Below, one piece after another: positions 17,477 to 25,763 of a stretch of 64,000 nucleotides of DNA. The translations under genes were made by a program, and so were the position numbers. Each line of letters begins with the position of its first letter. The stretch's first letter is position 1. The notes beneath the pieces are model-generated. The model did not search any database, was not told where the DNA came from, and saw nothing but the letters and a program-made list of their open reading frames with translations. Location: NCBI GenBank assembly GCA_016934415.1, contig JAFGSW010000074.1:16569-80568 (forward strand), read 5' to 3'. Source of the DNA: Spirochaetales bacterium. Lineage in GTDB: Bacteria > Spirochaetota > Spirochaetia > SZUA-6 > RPPD01.

Positions 17477-17869
17477 TCATCCCCCCTTGGGTTTATCAAG
17501 CAGCGCGTTAACGACGGCGCGATCGGACGCGGCGAAATCGAAACCCGGCAGGTCGGCGGCCGGCACCCAGCGGCACTCCTCGTGCTCCCGCAGTTCCATC
17601 CGCCCGCCCGTCCATTCCGCCTCGTACGCCTTGAGTTCGTAAGCGCGGCCGGAGTGTTCGAAATCGGCGCCGGCGACAAATCCGCCGACCGTGACATCGA
17701 TGCCCAGCTCTTCTCGGAGCTCGCGTTTCAGGCAGGCCCGCTCGTCCTCGCCGGGCTCCACCTTGCCGCCCGGGAACTCCCATTTGCCGGCTTGATCGCC
17801 GATCTGCCTCCGCTTGGCGATGAGAAACTCTCCGCCCCGCCTGATGACGGCGGCGGTGACAACACTCAT
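17477..17869 (-). CDS. Nudix hydrolase, MutT-like (8-oxo-dGTP diphosphatase type)
   Basis: A 130-residue Nudix protein. The Nudix box GGKVEPGEDERACLKRELRE continues EELGID (about 34-58) and matches G-x5-E-x7-REUxEExGU in full. The length and the N-terminal VVTAAVIRRGGEFLIAKR are typical of MutT/CTP pyrophosphohydrolase proteins that cleanse oxidised nucleotides. It follows the coiled-coil protein gene with a 17-base gap, same strand. The precise substrate cannot be read from sequence. Confidence 0.88.
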   Translation of the reverse strand: MSVVTAAVIRRGGEFLIAKRRQIGDQAGKWEFPGGKVEPGEDERACLKRELREELGIDVTVGGFVAGADFEHSGRAYELKAYEAEWTGGRMELREHEECRWVPAADLPGFDFAASDRAVVNALLDKPKGG

Positions 17870-17886
17870 ACGGCTCCTCCTGCGGA

Positions 17887-18483
17887 TTATGGGGCCTGTT
17901 GCGCCAGGCGCTCGATTTCCCGCTTCGCCTCCCGAAGGGCCTGGCCGTAACGGTCATCGAACGCCGCCAGGTTTTTCCTGAGCAGAGCGACGTACTCCGG
18001 ATCCTGCATGGCGTGGAGTTCGACACGCGTGCCGAGCTGTTTGGCGAGGGCCTCAGCCTTCTGTTTCAGCCGGGGCGCGTATTGGGCGGTCACCGCCTCC
18101 TCAACGCGGCCGCGCTCGCCCTCGTAGTCAGCGAAGAATTGCGCGATCTGGCCGAGGAGGTGCTGGAGCGGCTTCACCCCCGGCGCGAGGGAGAGCAGTC
18201 CCTTGATCGCCCGGTCGTTTCGTGTTTTTGCGACCTCCGACAGCGGCAGGGCGAGGTTGGCGAGGAACGTCTCGATCATGCCCCTTTTCACCTGCGTCCT
18301 TTTACGCCCCGACAGCGCCTTGAGTTCTTCCGCCGGTGACACGGATTCCGGATCGTCGAGGAAACGCGAGACGAGCTTCTTGCCGCTCACGACGTTTTCC
18401 TGCTCCTCGAGCGACTCCTTGTCGACGGAGATGTTCTTTATTTTTTCCTGGGCGATTTCCCAGGCCGATTTGATTTCACCCAT
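17887..18483 (-). CDS. uncharacterised helical/coiled-coil protein
   Basis: A 198-residue, almost wholly helical, charged protein starting MGEIKSAWEIAQEKIKNI. Start chosen at 18483, with AGAGG nine bases upstream; the frame is open further upstream but that part is not coding-like. No signal peptide or membrane segment. The C-terminal half has heptad-like periodicity. Family not recognised with certainty. It lies between the cyclo-ligase and Nudix genes on the same strand and is probably co-transcribed with the Nudix gene. Confidence 0.65.
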   Translation of the reverse strand: MGEIKSAWEIAQEKIKNISVDKESLEEQENVVSGKKLVSRFLDDPESVSPAEELKALSGRKRTQVKRGMIETFLANLALPLSEVAKTRNDRAIKGLLSLAPGVKPLQHLLGQIAQFFADYEGERGRVEEAVTAQYAPRLKQKAEALAKQLGTRVELHAMQDPEYVALLRKNLAAFDDRYGQALREAKREIERLAQQAP

Positions 18484-18569
18484 GGTAAACCTCTTTTCGC
18501 CAACCCGAGCGCGACTCCCCATCATACAACGCCGTGCCGGATAGAGGCAACCTCCGCGTTGAAATACTC

Positions 18570-19154
18570 CTATCTCAGAAGCTCCTTGTCCGTGAGCACC
18601 GCGTCCATGGGCACGTCCGAAGGACCGCAAGGCACGGCATCCAGGAGCTGCAGGTGAAAACCGATGCCGAGAAGGAAAACCTCCTCTCCTCCGGCCCGGA
18701 TCGCGAAATCCGAGAGGAAGCGGTCGTAGAAACCGCGGCCCCGGCCCAGCCTGTTTTTTTCGCGATCGAAGGCGACGCCCGGAACGAGCACGAGCGCCCG
18801 CGATCGCGGAGGGAGGGGGAGAACGAGACGGGGGAGATCAGGTCCGGGCTCGAGCATGCCGTAGGCATGAGGGATGGAGGCTTCGGAGAGGCTGCGGACG
18901 GCGTGAAAAACGAGCCCGTCTCCCTCCACCCGGGGCAGGTAGACGCGCTTGCCCGCCGAGAGCGCCCGCGCGACCACCGGACGCGTGTCCACCTCGCGAG
19001 TCATGCTCATGTAGGCGAGGAGCATGCCGGCCTCGCGCCAAGCCCGTAGCTCGAACAGCCTGCCGGCAAGGGCGGAGCTTGAGCCTCGGATGCAATCCGG
19101 GAGGAGACTATTGAGTTGTCGCGCGATCGCGGAGCGAACCTCTGTTTTGGACAT
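18570..19154 (-). CDS. 5-formyltetrahydrofolate cyclo-ligase
   Basis: A 194-residue protein of the MTHFS family. It has the N-terminal basic helix (SKTEVRSAIARQL), LLAYMSMTREVDTRPV, VYLPRV, and the ATP/folate-binding loop LGRGRGFYDRFL near the C-terminus. It converts 5-formyl-THF to 5,10-methenyl-THF using ATP. Start set at ATG 19154 (MSKTEV); an upstream in-frame ATG at 19226 would lie inside the tRNA-Pro gene. It sits immediately downstream of that tRNA on the same strand, perhaps read from the tRNA promoter. Confidence 0.9.
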   Translation of the reverse strand: MSKTEVRSAIARQLNSLLPDCIRGSSSALAGRLFELRAWREAGMLLAYMSMTREVDTRPVVARALSAGKRVYLPRVEGDGLVFHAVRSLSEASIPHAYGMLEPGPDLPRLVLPLPPRSRALVLVPGVAFDREKNRLGRGRGFYDRFLSDFAIRAGGEEVFLLGIGFHLQLLDAVPCGPSDVPMDAVLTDKELLR

Positions 19155-19167
19155 GGAAAGAAAAAAA

Positions 19168-19241
19168 TCGGGCTGGGCGGACTTGAACCGCCGACCCCTT
19201 GCACCCCAAGCAAGTACGCTAGCCATCTGCGCTACAGCCCG
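19168..19241 (-). tRNA. tRNA-Pro (anticodon GGG)
   Basis: A complete cloverleaf on the minus strand. Acceptor arm CGGGCTG/CAGCCCG, D-arm GCGCAGATGGCTAGCGT, anticodon stem CTTGC/GCAAG with loop TTGGGGT giving anticodon GGG, and T-arm GGCGG-TTCAAGT-CCGCC. CCA is not encoded. It reads CCC/CCU proline codons. It lies 14 bases before the cyclo-ligase start. Confidence 0.95.
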
Positions 19242-19378
19242 AATATGACGACAATTTACACACCGCCCTTCCGTGTGTCAACCGGGCCTTCAGGTTGACA
19301 ATCCGGGAGTTCTCTAGTAACACAAAGGGCAGTTGAGCCGGGTCGATGTCGATTCGCTCCCGCATCACAGAGATTGAA

Positions 19379-20395
19379 ATGAAGAATTCCTTTCCGCACA
19401 TCCTCCAAACCCCGGCCTGGGGCCGGGCCAAACGGGCCGCCTCACCCGCCTGGACGCCGTTCTTTTTCGCCCGGCCGCACGGTGCCGCCGCCTTCGCCCC
19501 GGTGGAAACGATCGGAGATCCGGCCGCGATTGAATCGTCGGTCCTGGTGCTGGAACGCGAGCTCGGATTCCGTCAGCGACTCCATTACGTCCCCCGCGGT
19601 CCGTGGGTGGACTGGGCTGATGCGGCGGCCGTCGGAGAGACACTCGAGTTTCTCCGGGAGTTCGGCCGCGAGCGCGGCATACTCTTCACGCGTCTCGAGC
19701 CGGACGCCTATGCGTTGGATTTCGACGGGTCCCGACTCGCAAACGCCGGTTTCCGCCGCACCCCGGATTACATTCAGGCCAAGGACACGGTGAAGGTGCG
19801 GATCGATAAAAACGACGACGAGCTCCTCGGCTCGTTTCATCACAAGCACCGGTACAATATCAGGCTCGCGGAGAAGCGCGGGCTCACCGTGCGCTCGTCG
19901 ACTCAAGCGTCGGACGCACGTCTCTTCTACGAGCTTCTGAAAAAAACCGAAGGCCGCCACGGCGGCGCCCTCCACATCCATCCGCTTTCGTATTACGAGA
20001 AGGTGCTCGCCGTGCTGGCGGCTGAGGGCCTCGCACGCGTCTACCTTGTGGAAAAGGACGGGGCGCTCGCTTCGGCTTCCCTGGTCTTCACCTACGGCGC
20101 CGAGGCCATCTACATGTTCGGCGCCTCGGATTACGAGCACCGCCGCGACATGCCCAACCATCTGCGTGAGTGGAGGAGCATGTGCGATGCGCGGGATGAG
20201 GGTCGACTCTGGTTCGATCTCTGGGGCGTCACGATGCGGAACGATCCCGGCGGCGGGATCAAACGCTACAAGCTGGGATATTCCGAGCGGGTGGAGAATA
20301 TGGCGGGGACGTTCGACTGGTCGCCGCGGCCGCTCGCGTATGCGGCCTTTACGGCTCTCAACAGAATCCGACGCGGACCCGATGCATCAGGCTGA
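19379..20395 (+). CDS. FemAB/FemX-family peptidoglycan aminoacyltransferase
   Basis: A 338-residue GNAT-like protein of the FemAB family. The N-terminal module is FPHILQTPAWGRAK. The central DELLGSFHHKHRYNIRLAEKRGL matches the LxxxxHxKxRYNIRxAxKxG signature, and the C-terminus has WFDLWGVTMRNDPGGGIKRYKLGYS. Such enzymes transfer an amino acid from aminoacyl-tRNA to a peptidoglycan precursor side chain, building the interpeptide bridge. An in-frame ATG at 19346 is an alternative start. It stands alone on this strand. The donor amino acid is unknown. Confidence 0.88.
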   Translation: MKNSFPHILQTPAWGRAKRAASPAWTPFFFARPHGAAAFAPVETIGDPAAIESSVLVLERELGFRQRLHYVPRGPWVDWADAAAVGETLEFLREFGRERGILFTRLEPDAYALDFDGSRLANAGFRRTPDYIQAKDTVKVRIDKNDDELLGSFHHKHRYNIRLAEKRGLTVRSSTQASDARLFYELLKKTEGRHGGALHIHPLSYYEKVLAVLAAEGLARVYLVEKDGALASASLVFTYGAEAIYMFGASDYEHRRDMPNHLREWRSMCDARDEGRLWFDLWGVTMRNDPGGGIKRYKLGYSERVENMAGTFDWSPRPLAYAAFTALNRIRRGPDASG

Positions 20396-20474
20396 CACTG
20401 CCGGCTTCACGGGGTTGTCGAATAAACCGTGTTTTCCGCTCCGCGGAAAACCAGCGGTATTTTCAACCACTTCC

Positions 20475-20582
20475 ATTGATGTAAACTAGAAATTGCCGGG
20501 GCCAGCAATGCATAGACTTCTCCAAAATGAGCGCTTTGTCGCTACATGTTCCATCCGAATATAAACCCCGGCAATTTCATGA
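20475..20582. repeat. dispersed repeat, family B, copy 1
   Basis: The ends read GATGTAAACTAGAAATTGCC (about 20478-20496) and CCCCGGCAATTTCATGAGC (20566-20584), giving 13-base terminal inverted repeats GAAATTGCCGGGG/CCCCGGCAATTTC. The same two different flanks occur in the opposite orientation at 59731-59840, so this is a dispersed element of about 105 bases and not a chance palindrome. No open frame. Confidence 0.65.
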
Positions 20583-20622
20583 GCTGGGCGATGAAAAAGC
20601 TCAACTTTGTCATCGCCCAGCT
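20582..20622 (-). terminator. hairpin overlapping the stop of the LeuA-type gene
   Basis: A perfect 13-bp stem AGCTGGGCGATGA (20582-20594) paired with TCATCGCCCAGCT (20610-20622). The TAG of the leftward gene (20621-20623) lies at its edge. There is no U-run on the minus strand, so it may stabilise the 3' end or act with the adjacent repeat rather than as a classical terminator. Confidence 0.45.
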
Positions 20623-21859
20623 AAGGGGTCACCGTCATAATCTTCCGGGCGAGCTCCGGGTATTGGGCGATAAACTTAAGCTCGTAGACGGTGAGGGGTT
20701 TCTGGGTGTGCACGTTCCCGTAGCGCGCGAGCTCCAGAATCTTTTCCGCCTCGGCGTCGTCCTTGAATTCGATCTCTAATTTGTCGTAGACGTTGCGGAA
20801 GCCTTTGATCCCCGAATATTCGCCCACTGTGATCTGGCGCCCCGTCTCAACCATCTCCGGCTCGCCGCGTCCCAGCTCCTCGTAATGGTACAATTCGTAA
20901 TTGCGCCGGTCCTTGAGCGCGCCGTCCGCGTGGATGCCCGACTCGTGCGCGAAGGCGTTGCCGCCCACGCCCGGCTGGTTGATCGGAATGGGCACGCTGA
21001 AGGCGTACGAGGCGTATTTGGCCACACCCCAGGCTTTGGAGAGGTCGATGTGCGGATCGAGCGGGTAACGGCTCTCGAGTCCGCGCGCGTGCCTGAGCGC
21101 GAGGAGGACCGAGAGCATGTCGGCGTTGCCGGCGCGCTCGCCCATTCCATTGACCGTGGTGTTGATCCACACGCTCGCGCCGGCGTCGATCGCGCCCTGG
21201 GCGCCGGCCACCGAGTTCGCCACCGCCATCCCCAGGTCGTTATGGCAGTGCATCTCCACGTTCATCTTCGTGCGCTCGACCAAGGTGCGAATCCGGTCAT
21301 AGACGGTGCGGGGATCGTCGCAGCCGAGCGTATCGCAATACCGGAACCGTTTGGCGCCGGCCTCGCGCCCCGCCTCGATGAAGGCCGCCAGATCGTCGAG
21401 CGGCGTGCGGGACGCGTCCTCGGCGTTGACGGCCACGTACTCGGCCCCACGGGCGTACGCCGCTTTCACCGCCGCGGTCATCATGGCGATAATGTCGGTG
21501 AGGCTTTTCCCCCCGGAAAACTTCCCCGTGATCATCTGCGGCGAAGTCGACACCGAGATGTTCATGTGCTTGAGCGCCGGTACGAGCGTGAAGGACGATT
21601 CGATCTCCCTGGTCCGCGCCGTACACCAGCCCGAGAGGATCATCGGGGAGATAGTGCCACGGGCCGCCAATTCCAGGTTGGCGTTGAGGTAATTCGTCTC
21701 GTGCCGCGTGAAGGGGAACCCGAACTCGCTCTGCGACACGCCCAGCTCGTTTAAAAGAAGGTTGAGAATGGTCTTCTCGAGCTTGGCGAGCCCGAGGCGC
21801 GAGGTCTGTACGCCGTCGCGGTTGGTGACGTCGAGAATATGGATGCACGGTTCAGACAT
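20621..21859 (-). CDS. LeuA/homocitrate-synthase-family enzyme (HMGL-like TIM barrel)
   Basis: A 412-residue acyl-CoA:2-oxoacid condensing enzyme. The metal and substrate motifs are LDVTNRDGVQ at the N-terminus, HCHNDLGMAVANS, and NTTVNGMGERAGNADM, followed by AFAHESGIHADG in the C-terminal subdomain. It lacks the roughly 100-residue LeuA regulatory domain, as do short homocitrate and isopropylmalate synthases. The LeuB-type dehydrogenase upstream argues for leucine or a related chain-elongation pathway. Because dapL shows lysine comes through DAP, homocitrate for lysine is less likely, and no nif genes are present. It overlaps the Lrp gene by 8 bases, indicating coupled translation. Confidence 0.85.
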   Translation of the reverse strand: MSEPCIHILDVTNRDGVQTSRLGLAKLEKTILNLLLNELGVSQSEFGFPFTRHETNYLNANLELAARGTISPMILSGWCTARTREIESSFTLVPALKHMNISVSTSPQMITGKFSGGKSLTDIIAMMTAAVKAAYARGAEYVAVNAEDASRTPLDDLAAFIEAGREAGAKRFRYCDTLGCDDPRTVYDRIRTLVERTKMNVEMHCHNDLGMAVANSVAGAQGAIDAGASVWINTTVNGMGERAGNADMLSVLLALRHARGLESRYPLDPHIDLSKAWGVAKYASYAFSVPIPINQPGVGGNAFAHESGIHADGALKDRRNYELYHYEELGRGEPEMVETGRQITVGEYSGIKGFRNVYDKLEIEFKDDAEAEKILELARYGNVHTQKPLTVYELKFIAQYPELARKIMTVTP

Positions 21860-22337
21860 GTCTTTTGTTCCTTTCCCTTTCCCGGAAGAGATCAATCTCC
21901 ACGACCGTACGCTCTTTGAGCGTGGAAAGAACGATGGTCGTCCGCGTGCGGCCCACCCCCGGAATGGGCCGGATCCGCTCGGAGATGAGAGACTCAAGGC
22001 TGGCGGTGTCCCTCGTCTTGACCTTGACGAGATAATCGAATTCGCCCACCACGTGATGGCATTCCATCACTTCCGGCAGCTTGAGTACGGCGTCGCTGAA
22101 CTGCGGGTAGGAAGCCGGATCGTCGATAAGTACGCTGATGAAGGCGGAAATCCCCTTGCCCAGCTTCCTGGCGTCCACGAGCGCGGTATAGCCGAGAATG
22201 ACGCTCGAGCTTTCCAGCTTCTTAATTCGTTCCGCGATGGCGGGCAGCGACAGGCCCACCTTGGCGGATAGTTCGGAATGAGAGATACGCCCCTGTTTCT
22301 GCAGAAGCTCGAGAATCTGATCGTCGTAGCTGTCCAT
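21852..22337 (-). CDS. Lrp/AsnC-family transcriptional regulator
   Basis: A 161-residue Lrp/AsnC protein. The N-terminal winged helix (DSYDDQILELLQKQGRISHS, then ELSAKVGLSLPAIAERIKKLE) is followed by a RAM/effector domain (about 65-145) with EVMECHHVVGEFDYLVKV and the loop IPGVGRTRTTIVL. It binds an amino acid or 2-oxoacid effector by family knowledge. The last codons overlap the start of the condensing-enzyme gene, so regulator and enzyme are made together. Likely a local feedback regulator of this cluster and of itself. Confidence 0.9.
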   Translation of the reverse strand: MDSYDDQILELLQKQGRISHSELSAKVGLSLPAIAERIKKLESSSVILGYTALVDARKLGKGISAFISVLIDDPASYPQFSDAVLKLPEVMECHHVVGEFDYLVKVKTRDTASLESLISERIRPIPGVGRTRTTIVLSTLKERTVVEIDLFRERERNKRHV

Positions 22338-22360
22338 AATTATTTAAGTTACTGATACGA

Positions 22361-22388
22361 TTTTATCAAAATTATAAGCTTTTATCAA
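22361..22388 (-). promoter_or_regulatory. lrp promoter region with paired repeats
   Basis: On the minus strand a perfect TATAAT lies at 22376-22371, giving a predicted start about 27 bases before the lrp ATG. It is flanked by two copies of TTGATAAAA (22388-22380 and 22369-22361) spaced 19 bases apart, about two helical turns, as expected of an Lrp-type autoregulatory site. The -35 region is weak. Confidence 0.45.
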
Positions 22389-22464
22389 GCATTTATTTAC
22401 TTTCTATAATTATTTTTTCTTATTTCATTATTTTTTTAATATGCTCCTATAGTAATTCCGTTTT

Positions 22465-22583
22465 CCTCCAAGATTGCGATTACGAACACATGTAAACCCG
22501 ATGGAATCCAGCCCTATCCGGAACTTTTAGCTGCCTTGAACTTTTTTCCTCTCAGACTTCCTGCAACAATCTTGGGTGCGCTT
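22465..22583. repeat. dispersed repeat, family C, copy 2
   Basis: The left end CCTCCAAGATTGCGATTAC (22465-22483) is roughly complementary to the right end CAACAATCTTGGGTGCG (22564-22580). The AAGATTGCGAT core is shared with 17390-17401 and with the right end of the element at 59890-60098. It occupies most of the 312-base gap between lrp and leuB, which otherwise holds only the lrp promoter and the leuB terminator. Confidence 0.45.
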
Positions 22584-22591
22584 CTAAAACC

Positions 22592-22624
22592 GCAAGAGGC
22601 TGTCCTTTTGGGACAGCCTCTTGC
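22592..22624 (-). terminator. leuB intrinsic terminator
   Basis: A perfect 14-bp stem GCAAGAGGCTGTCC (22592-22605) paired with GGACAGCCTCTTGC (22611-22624) with a 5-base loop. Read leftward it starts about 26 bases after the leuB stop and is followed by GGTTTTAG. Confidence 0.75.
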
Positions 22625-22649
22625 GGATAGCCATATTTTATCGGTATTG

Positions 22650-23696
22650 CTACAGCCCTTCCGCCACCATATCGCCGATCTGGCTCGTGGAGAACCCCAT
22701 TTTCCCGGCGGCCTGACTCTTCATCCTCCCGATGACGCCGATGGCCGACTTTTCAATGGCGGCGGCCGCTTTGGCTTCTCCGAGCGTCTCCAGCATCATC
22801 TGGCCGGCGAAGACGGCCGCCAGCGGGTTGATGACGTTCTGGTTGGTGTATTTAGGCGCCGAGCCGCCGATGGGCTCGAACATGGAGACTCCTTGCGGGT
22901 TGATGTTGCCGCCCGCGGCGATGCCCATGCCGCCCTGAATCATGGCGCCCAGGTCGGTGATGATGTCGCCGAACATGTTGGTGGTGACGATCACATCGAA
23001 CCACTCGGGATTCTTCACCATCCACATCGTGGTGGCGTCGACGTGGGCGTAATCGGTCTTGACGTCCGGATATTCCTTGGCCACCTCCTGAAAGGTCCGC
23101 CACCACAGGTCATGGGCGTAGATGAGCACGTTCGTTTTTGCGCAGAGCGTGAGTTTCTTGCCCTTATTGCGTTTTCGGGCGTACTCGAAGGCGTAGCGGA
23201 CGCAGCGCTCAACCCCGAACCGGGTGGCGATCATTTCCTGGACCGCCACTTCCTGGGGAGTGTCCTTGCGCAGGAAACCACCCGATCCGATGTACAGGTC
23301 CTCCGTGTTTTCGCGCACCACAACGAAGTCGATATCTTCCGGCTTCTTGTTGGCGAGCGGCGTTTCCACGTTCGGGTAGAGTTTCACCGGCCGCAGGTTG
23401 ATGTACTGGTCAAGCGAAAACCTGAGCTTGAGCAGGATCTGGGTTTCCAATATCCCGGGCTTTACGTCGGGGTGCCCGATGGCTCCCAGGAAAATGGCGT
23501 TGAATTTCCTGAGTTCCTGGAGCGCCGAGTCGGGAAGGGTCTCCCCGGTCTTCATGTAATGCTCGCCGCCGAAGGGAAAATCGGTGAACTCGAAATCGAT
23601 CTTGAACTTGGACGCCGCCGCTTTGAGCACTTTCAAGCCTTCGCGGACGACCTCTGGGCCGGTGCCGTCGCCGGGGATGATTGCAATTTTATACAT
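22650..23696 (-). CDS. leuB: 3-isopropylmalate dehydrogenase-type enzyme (LeuB-like)
   Basis: A 348-residue NAD(P)-dependent beta-decarboxylating dehydrogenase. It begins with the family start [15 protein letters not shown] and has [15 protein letters not shown], the metal-binding [18 protein letters not shown] and the nucleotide motif [20 protein letters not shown]. The substrate region is [20 protein letters not shown]. It oxidises and decarboxylates 3-isopropylmalate or a homologous 2-hydroxy diacid; homoisocitrate or tartrate dehydrogenases share these motifs, so the leucine assignment leans on the neighbouring condensing enzyme. A perfect AAGGAGG precedes the start. Confidence 0.85.
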   Translation of the reverse strand: MYKIAIIPGDGTGPEVVREGLKVLKAAASKFKIDFEFTDFPFGGEHYMKTGETLPDSALQELRKFNAIFLGAIGHPDVKPGILETQILLKLRFSLDQYINLRPVKLYPNVETPLANKKPEDIDFVVVRENTEDLYIGSGGFLRKDTPQEVAVQEMIATRFGVERCVRYAFEYARKRNKGKKLTLCAKTNVLIYAHDLWWRTFQEVAKEYPDVKTDYAHVDATTMWMVKNPEWFDVIVTTNMFGDIITDLGAMIQGGMGIAAGGNINPQGVSMFEPIGGSAPKYTNQNVINPLAAVFAGQMMLETLGEAKAAAAIEKSAIGVIGRMKSQAAGKMGFSTSQIGDMVAEGL

Positions 23697-24166
23697 CGTG
23701 ATCCTCCTTGTGTATTCCTGACGGAAAGGGCGTAAAATCGGGGAAGGTACGCCGGATTCGACCGGACTTGTCGAGTGTCTTCTTCAGTGCCCGTCGCGCA
23801 CCGTGTCTGCGCGGTTCGAAAGACGAGAAACCTGCGAACGCCCGGCGAACAGGGAGAGAGTACCGGAGAAGCGTTCCTTTTGTCAATGTCGATTGCAGAG
23901 ACACCAACTCACCTCACCTCGGAAACCGTAATTCAGAAAGGACACGGAGTGCACCCATCGACTTCGCTCGGGGCAGACCCCACAAACATATAACACGGAG
24001 AAGGAAGAGGAGCACAATAAATTGAAAGACTCTATTTATATTGGATTTTTTTCTTTCTTCTCTTTTTCCATGTACTCCGTGTTCTCCGTGTCTTCTGAAT
24101 TCACAAGGCCGCTAAATTCCTTGCCCGGACGGCGTTCTCGCGCTATTATCGAAACAGGAGCAATCG
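23697..24166. other. 470-base intergenic region with an inverted repeat
   Basis: No convincing gene. The right half (23928-24112) holds an inverted repeat. GTAATTCAGAAAGGACACGG (23929-23948) and AACACGGAGAAGG (about 23994) are answered by CTCCGTGTTCTCCGTGTC and TTCTGAATTCAC (24073-24108). The unit ACACGGAG recurs four times in the two orientations. It looks like a further small dispersed element, about 180 bases long. The left half shows nothing I can assign. Confidence 0.5.
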
Positions 24167-24526
24167 ATGATTTATTGGAAGAAGATCTCGGACGAGGAGG
24201 CCAGGCGCACGATCGCGGCGAGGGAGTTCCCTGACGAAATCCGCGCCTCGCGGGACAAGGTGGCCGTCATCCTGACGCAGGGGTGGTGCCACCAATGGCT
24301 CAGCCTGAAGCACGGTCTGGAACGCGTCGCCTCTTCCGAGACGCGCGAGATCGACGTCCACATCTTCGTCTACGATCACTCTCCCGTCTTTAACGAATTC
24401 CTCACCTTCAAGGAAACCGTCCTGGGAAACGCCGTCATTCCCTATATTCGCTATTACCGGGATGGAAAGTATCGGACCGATTCCAATTACGTCACTGTTG
24501 AAAAGTTTCTCAGCCGATTCAATTAA
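24167..24526 (+). CDS. thioredoxin-fold protein with a single active-site cysteine
   Basis: A 119-residue soluble protein. After a short helical lead there is a strand (KVAVILTQGWCHQW) resembling the thioredoxin active-site strand, and later a cis-Pro-like segment NAVIPYIRYYRDGK. The expected CxxC is WCHQW with only one Cys, so it would be a monothiol or non-catalytic member. The N-terminal residues EEARRTIAAREFPDEIRASR are charged. It ends within the tail of the convergent transglycosylase gene (8-base overlap). Function unknown. Confidence 0.7.
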   Translation: MIYWKKISDEEARRTIAAREFPDEIRASRDKVAVILTQGWCHQWLSLKHGLERVASSETREIDVHIFVYDHSPVFNEFLTFKETVLGNAVIPYIRYYRDGKYRTDSNYVTVEKFLSRFN

Positions 24527-25574
24527 CCGGCGCCGGGGAAGAGGCCGTCGCCACCGGCTGCTCGGCGGGCTGCGACTCGTCGTTTTCCGGCGGTGTCGCC
24601 TGTGGGGGAGACGCGGCCTCCGGCTGAGGCGTCGCCGCTTGCGTGGTGTCGGACGAAGGCGAGGCCGACGGTGAAGATTCGGTTCCAGATTGAGTTTCCG
24701 CCGGCGCGGCCGTTCCGTCGCTCGCCGGCGGGGAATCGGATTGGATTTGATTCGCTTCCGGTTCGACGGCGGGAGGCGGGGCGGTGAGGGTGTAATAACG
24801 GGCGGCCATGGCCGGCTGCCTCGCGAAATCGTTGACGTTGTAATCGACGGGATCGATGATGATGGCCGCCAGGCGCGCATAGTCGTTATATGTGAGCCGG
24901 GCGGCGGGTTTCTTGTAATAGGCGCGGGCGGCGGCCCCCAACCCGTACACGCCTTTCCCCCACTCGATGTAATTCAGGTAGAGCTCGAGAATTCTCTTTT
25001 TATCGAGCACCGCGTCCAGCGACACGGCCGCGATCGCCTCCGTGTATTTGCGGAGGTAATTCCTGTCCGGCGAAAGAAAGAGCGTCCTCACGAGCTGCTG
25101 GGTGATCGTGCTGCCGCCCATGATCACCCTTCCCCAGCGCCGGTTCATCCGGTAGGCGTGGACGATGGCCGCCGGATCGATCCCCGGGTGACGGTAGAAA
25201 TTCTTGTCTTCGAGCTTCAGATACATGCCCGGCACGTCCGCGGGCAACTGCGAGAGGGGGATGAACACGACCGGCCGCGGGACGTATCCCCGGTCCAGAA
25301 ACCGCTCTACCATAAGCGACGTGACGGGGGGATTCAGCCACGAGTAAACGACTCCCGCTCCCAGGGAAAACAAAACGATCGCCGCATGGAAGGCCAGTGC
25401 GGCGCCGAAGATCGATATCGGGAGGCGCGCGGCGAAATAGCCGAGCCGGGCGCGCGCGCCCATCGCTGGCAGAACTATGCGCTCGTCACCCACGCTTTGT
25501 CCGGCAGGTTCGCGCCTCCCCTCCTGCCGACGGGAGTAGGGAAAATCGGGGTTCCTGAAAAAATATCCGGTCAT
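24519..25574 (-). CDS. mtgA: monofunctional peptidoglycan glycosyltransferase (GT51)
   Basis: A 351-residue membrane protein. A cytoplasmic lead of about 50 residues precedes one transmembrane helix (about 52-78), followed by a GT51 domain. The catalytic Glu122 lies in LKLEDKNFYRHPGID, with GGSTITQQLVRTLFL (153-167) and KKRILELYLNYIEWGKGVYG following. There is no transpeptidase domain, so it polymerises lipid II only. The last ~85 residues are a low-complexity Pro/Ser/Thr/Glu/Gln tail, absent from standard MtgA (about 240 residues), perhaps a periplasmic spacer. An internal ATG at 25463 is another possible start; neither has a clear ribosome site. Confidence 0.87.
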   Translation of the reverse strand: MTGYFFRNPDFPYSRRQEGRREPAGQSVGDERIVLPAMGARARLGYFAARLPISIFGAALAFHAAIVLFSLGAGVVYSWLNPPVTSLMVERFLDRGYVPRPVVFIPLSQLPADVPGMYLKLEDKNFYRHPGIDPAAIVHAYRMNRRWGRVIMGGSTITQQLVRTLFLSPDRNYLRKYTEAIAAVSLDAVLDKKRILELYLNYIEWGKGVYGLGAAARAYYKKPAARLTYNDYARLAAIIIDPVDYNVNDFARQPAMAARYYTLTAPPPAVEPEANQIQSDSPPASDGTAAPAETQSGTESSPSASPSSDTTQAATPQPEAASPPQATPPENDESQPAEQPVATASSPAPVN

Positions 25575-25763
25575 GATTATTTATAGCCTGCTAGTAAAGC
25601 ACCGTTCGAGGCTTCACGTTACTCACAAGCAGCGTCAATATACGCATCACCCGCGGCGATGTCAAGAAAATCCCCGAGGGTCGTGAGTTCGGGGAACGGC
25701 ATGATGTAAAAAGAAGGCCTTGCCGAAGCAAGGCCTGAAAAATCCATGGGCATAATCGTTTTT

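Noticed and set aside
20621..21859. NifV-type homocitrate synthase for nitrogenase cofactor
   Set aside because: No nif genes are in the window, and the enzyme is coupled to an Lrp regulator next to a LeuB-type dehydrogenase.
23928..24112. Possible insertion-sequence remnant
   Set aside because: No transposase fragment can be read in any frame; only short inverted units are present.
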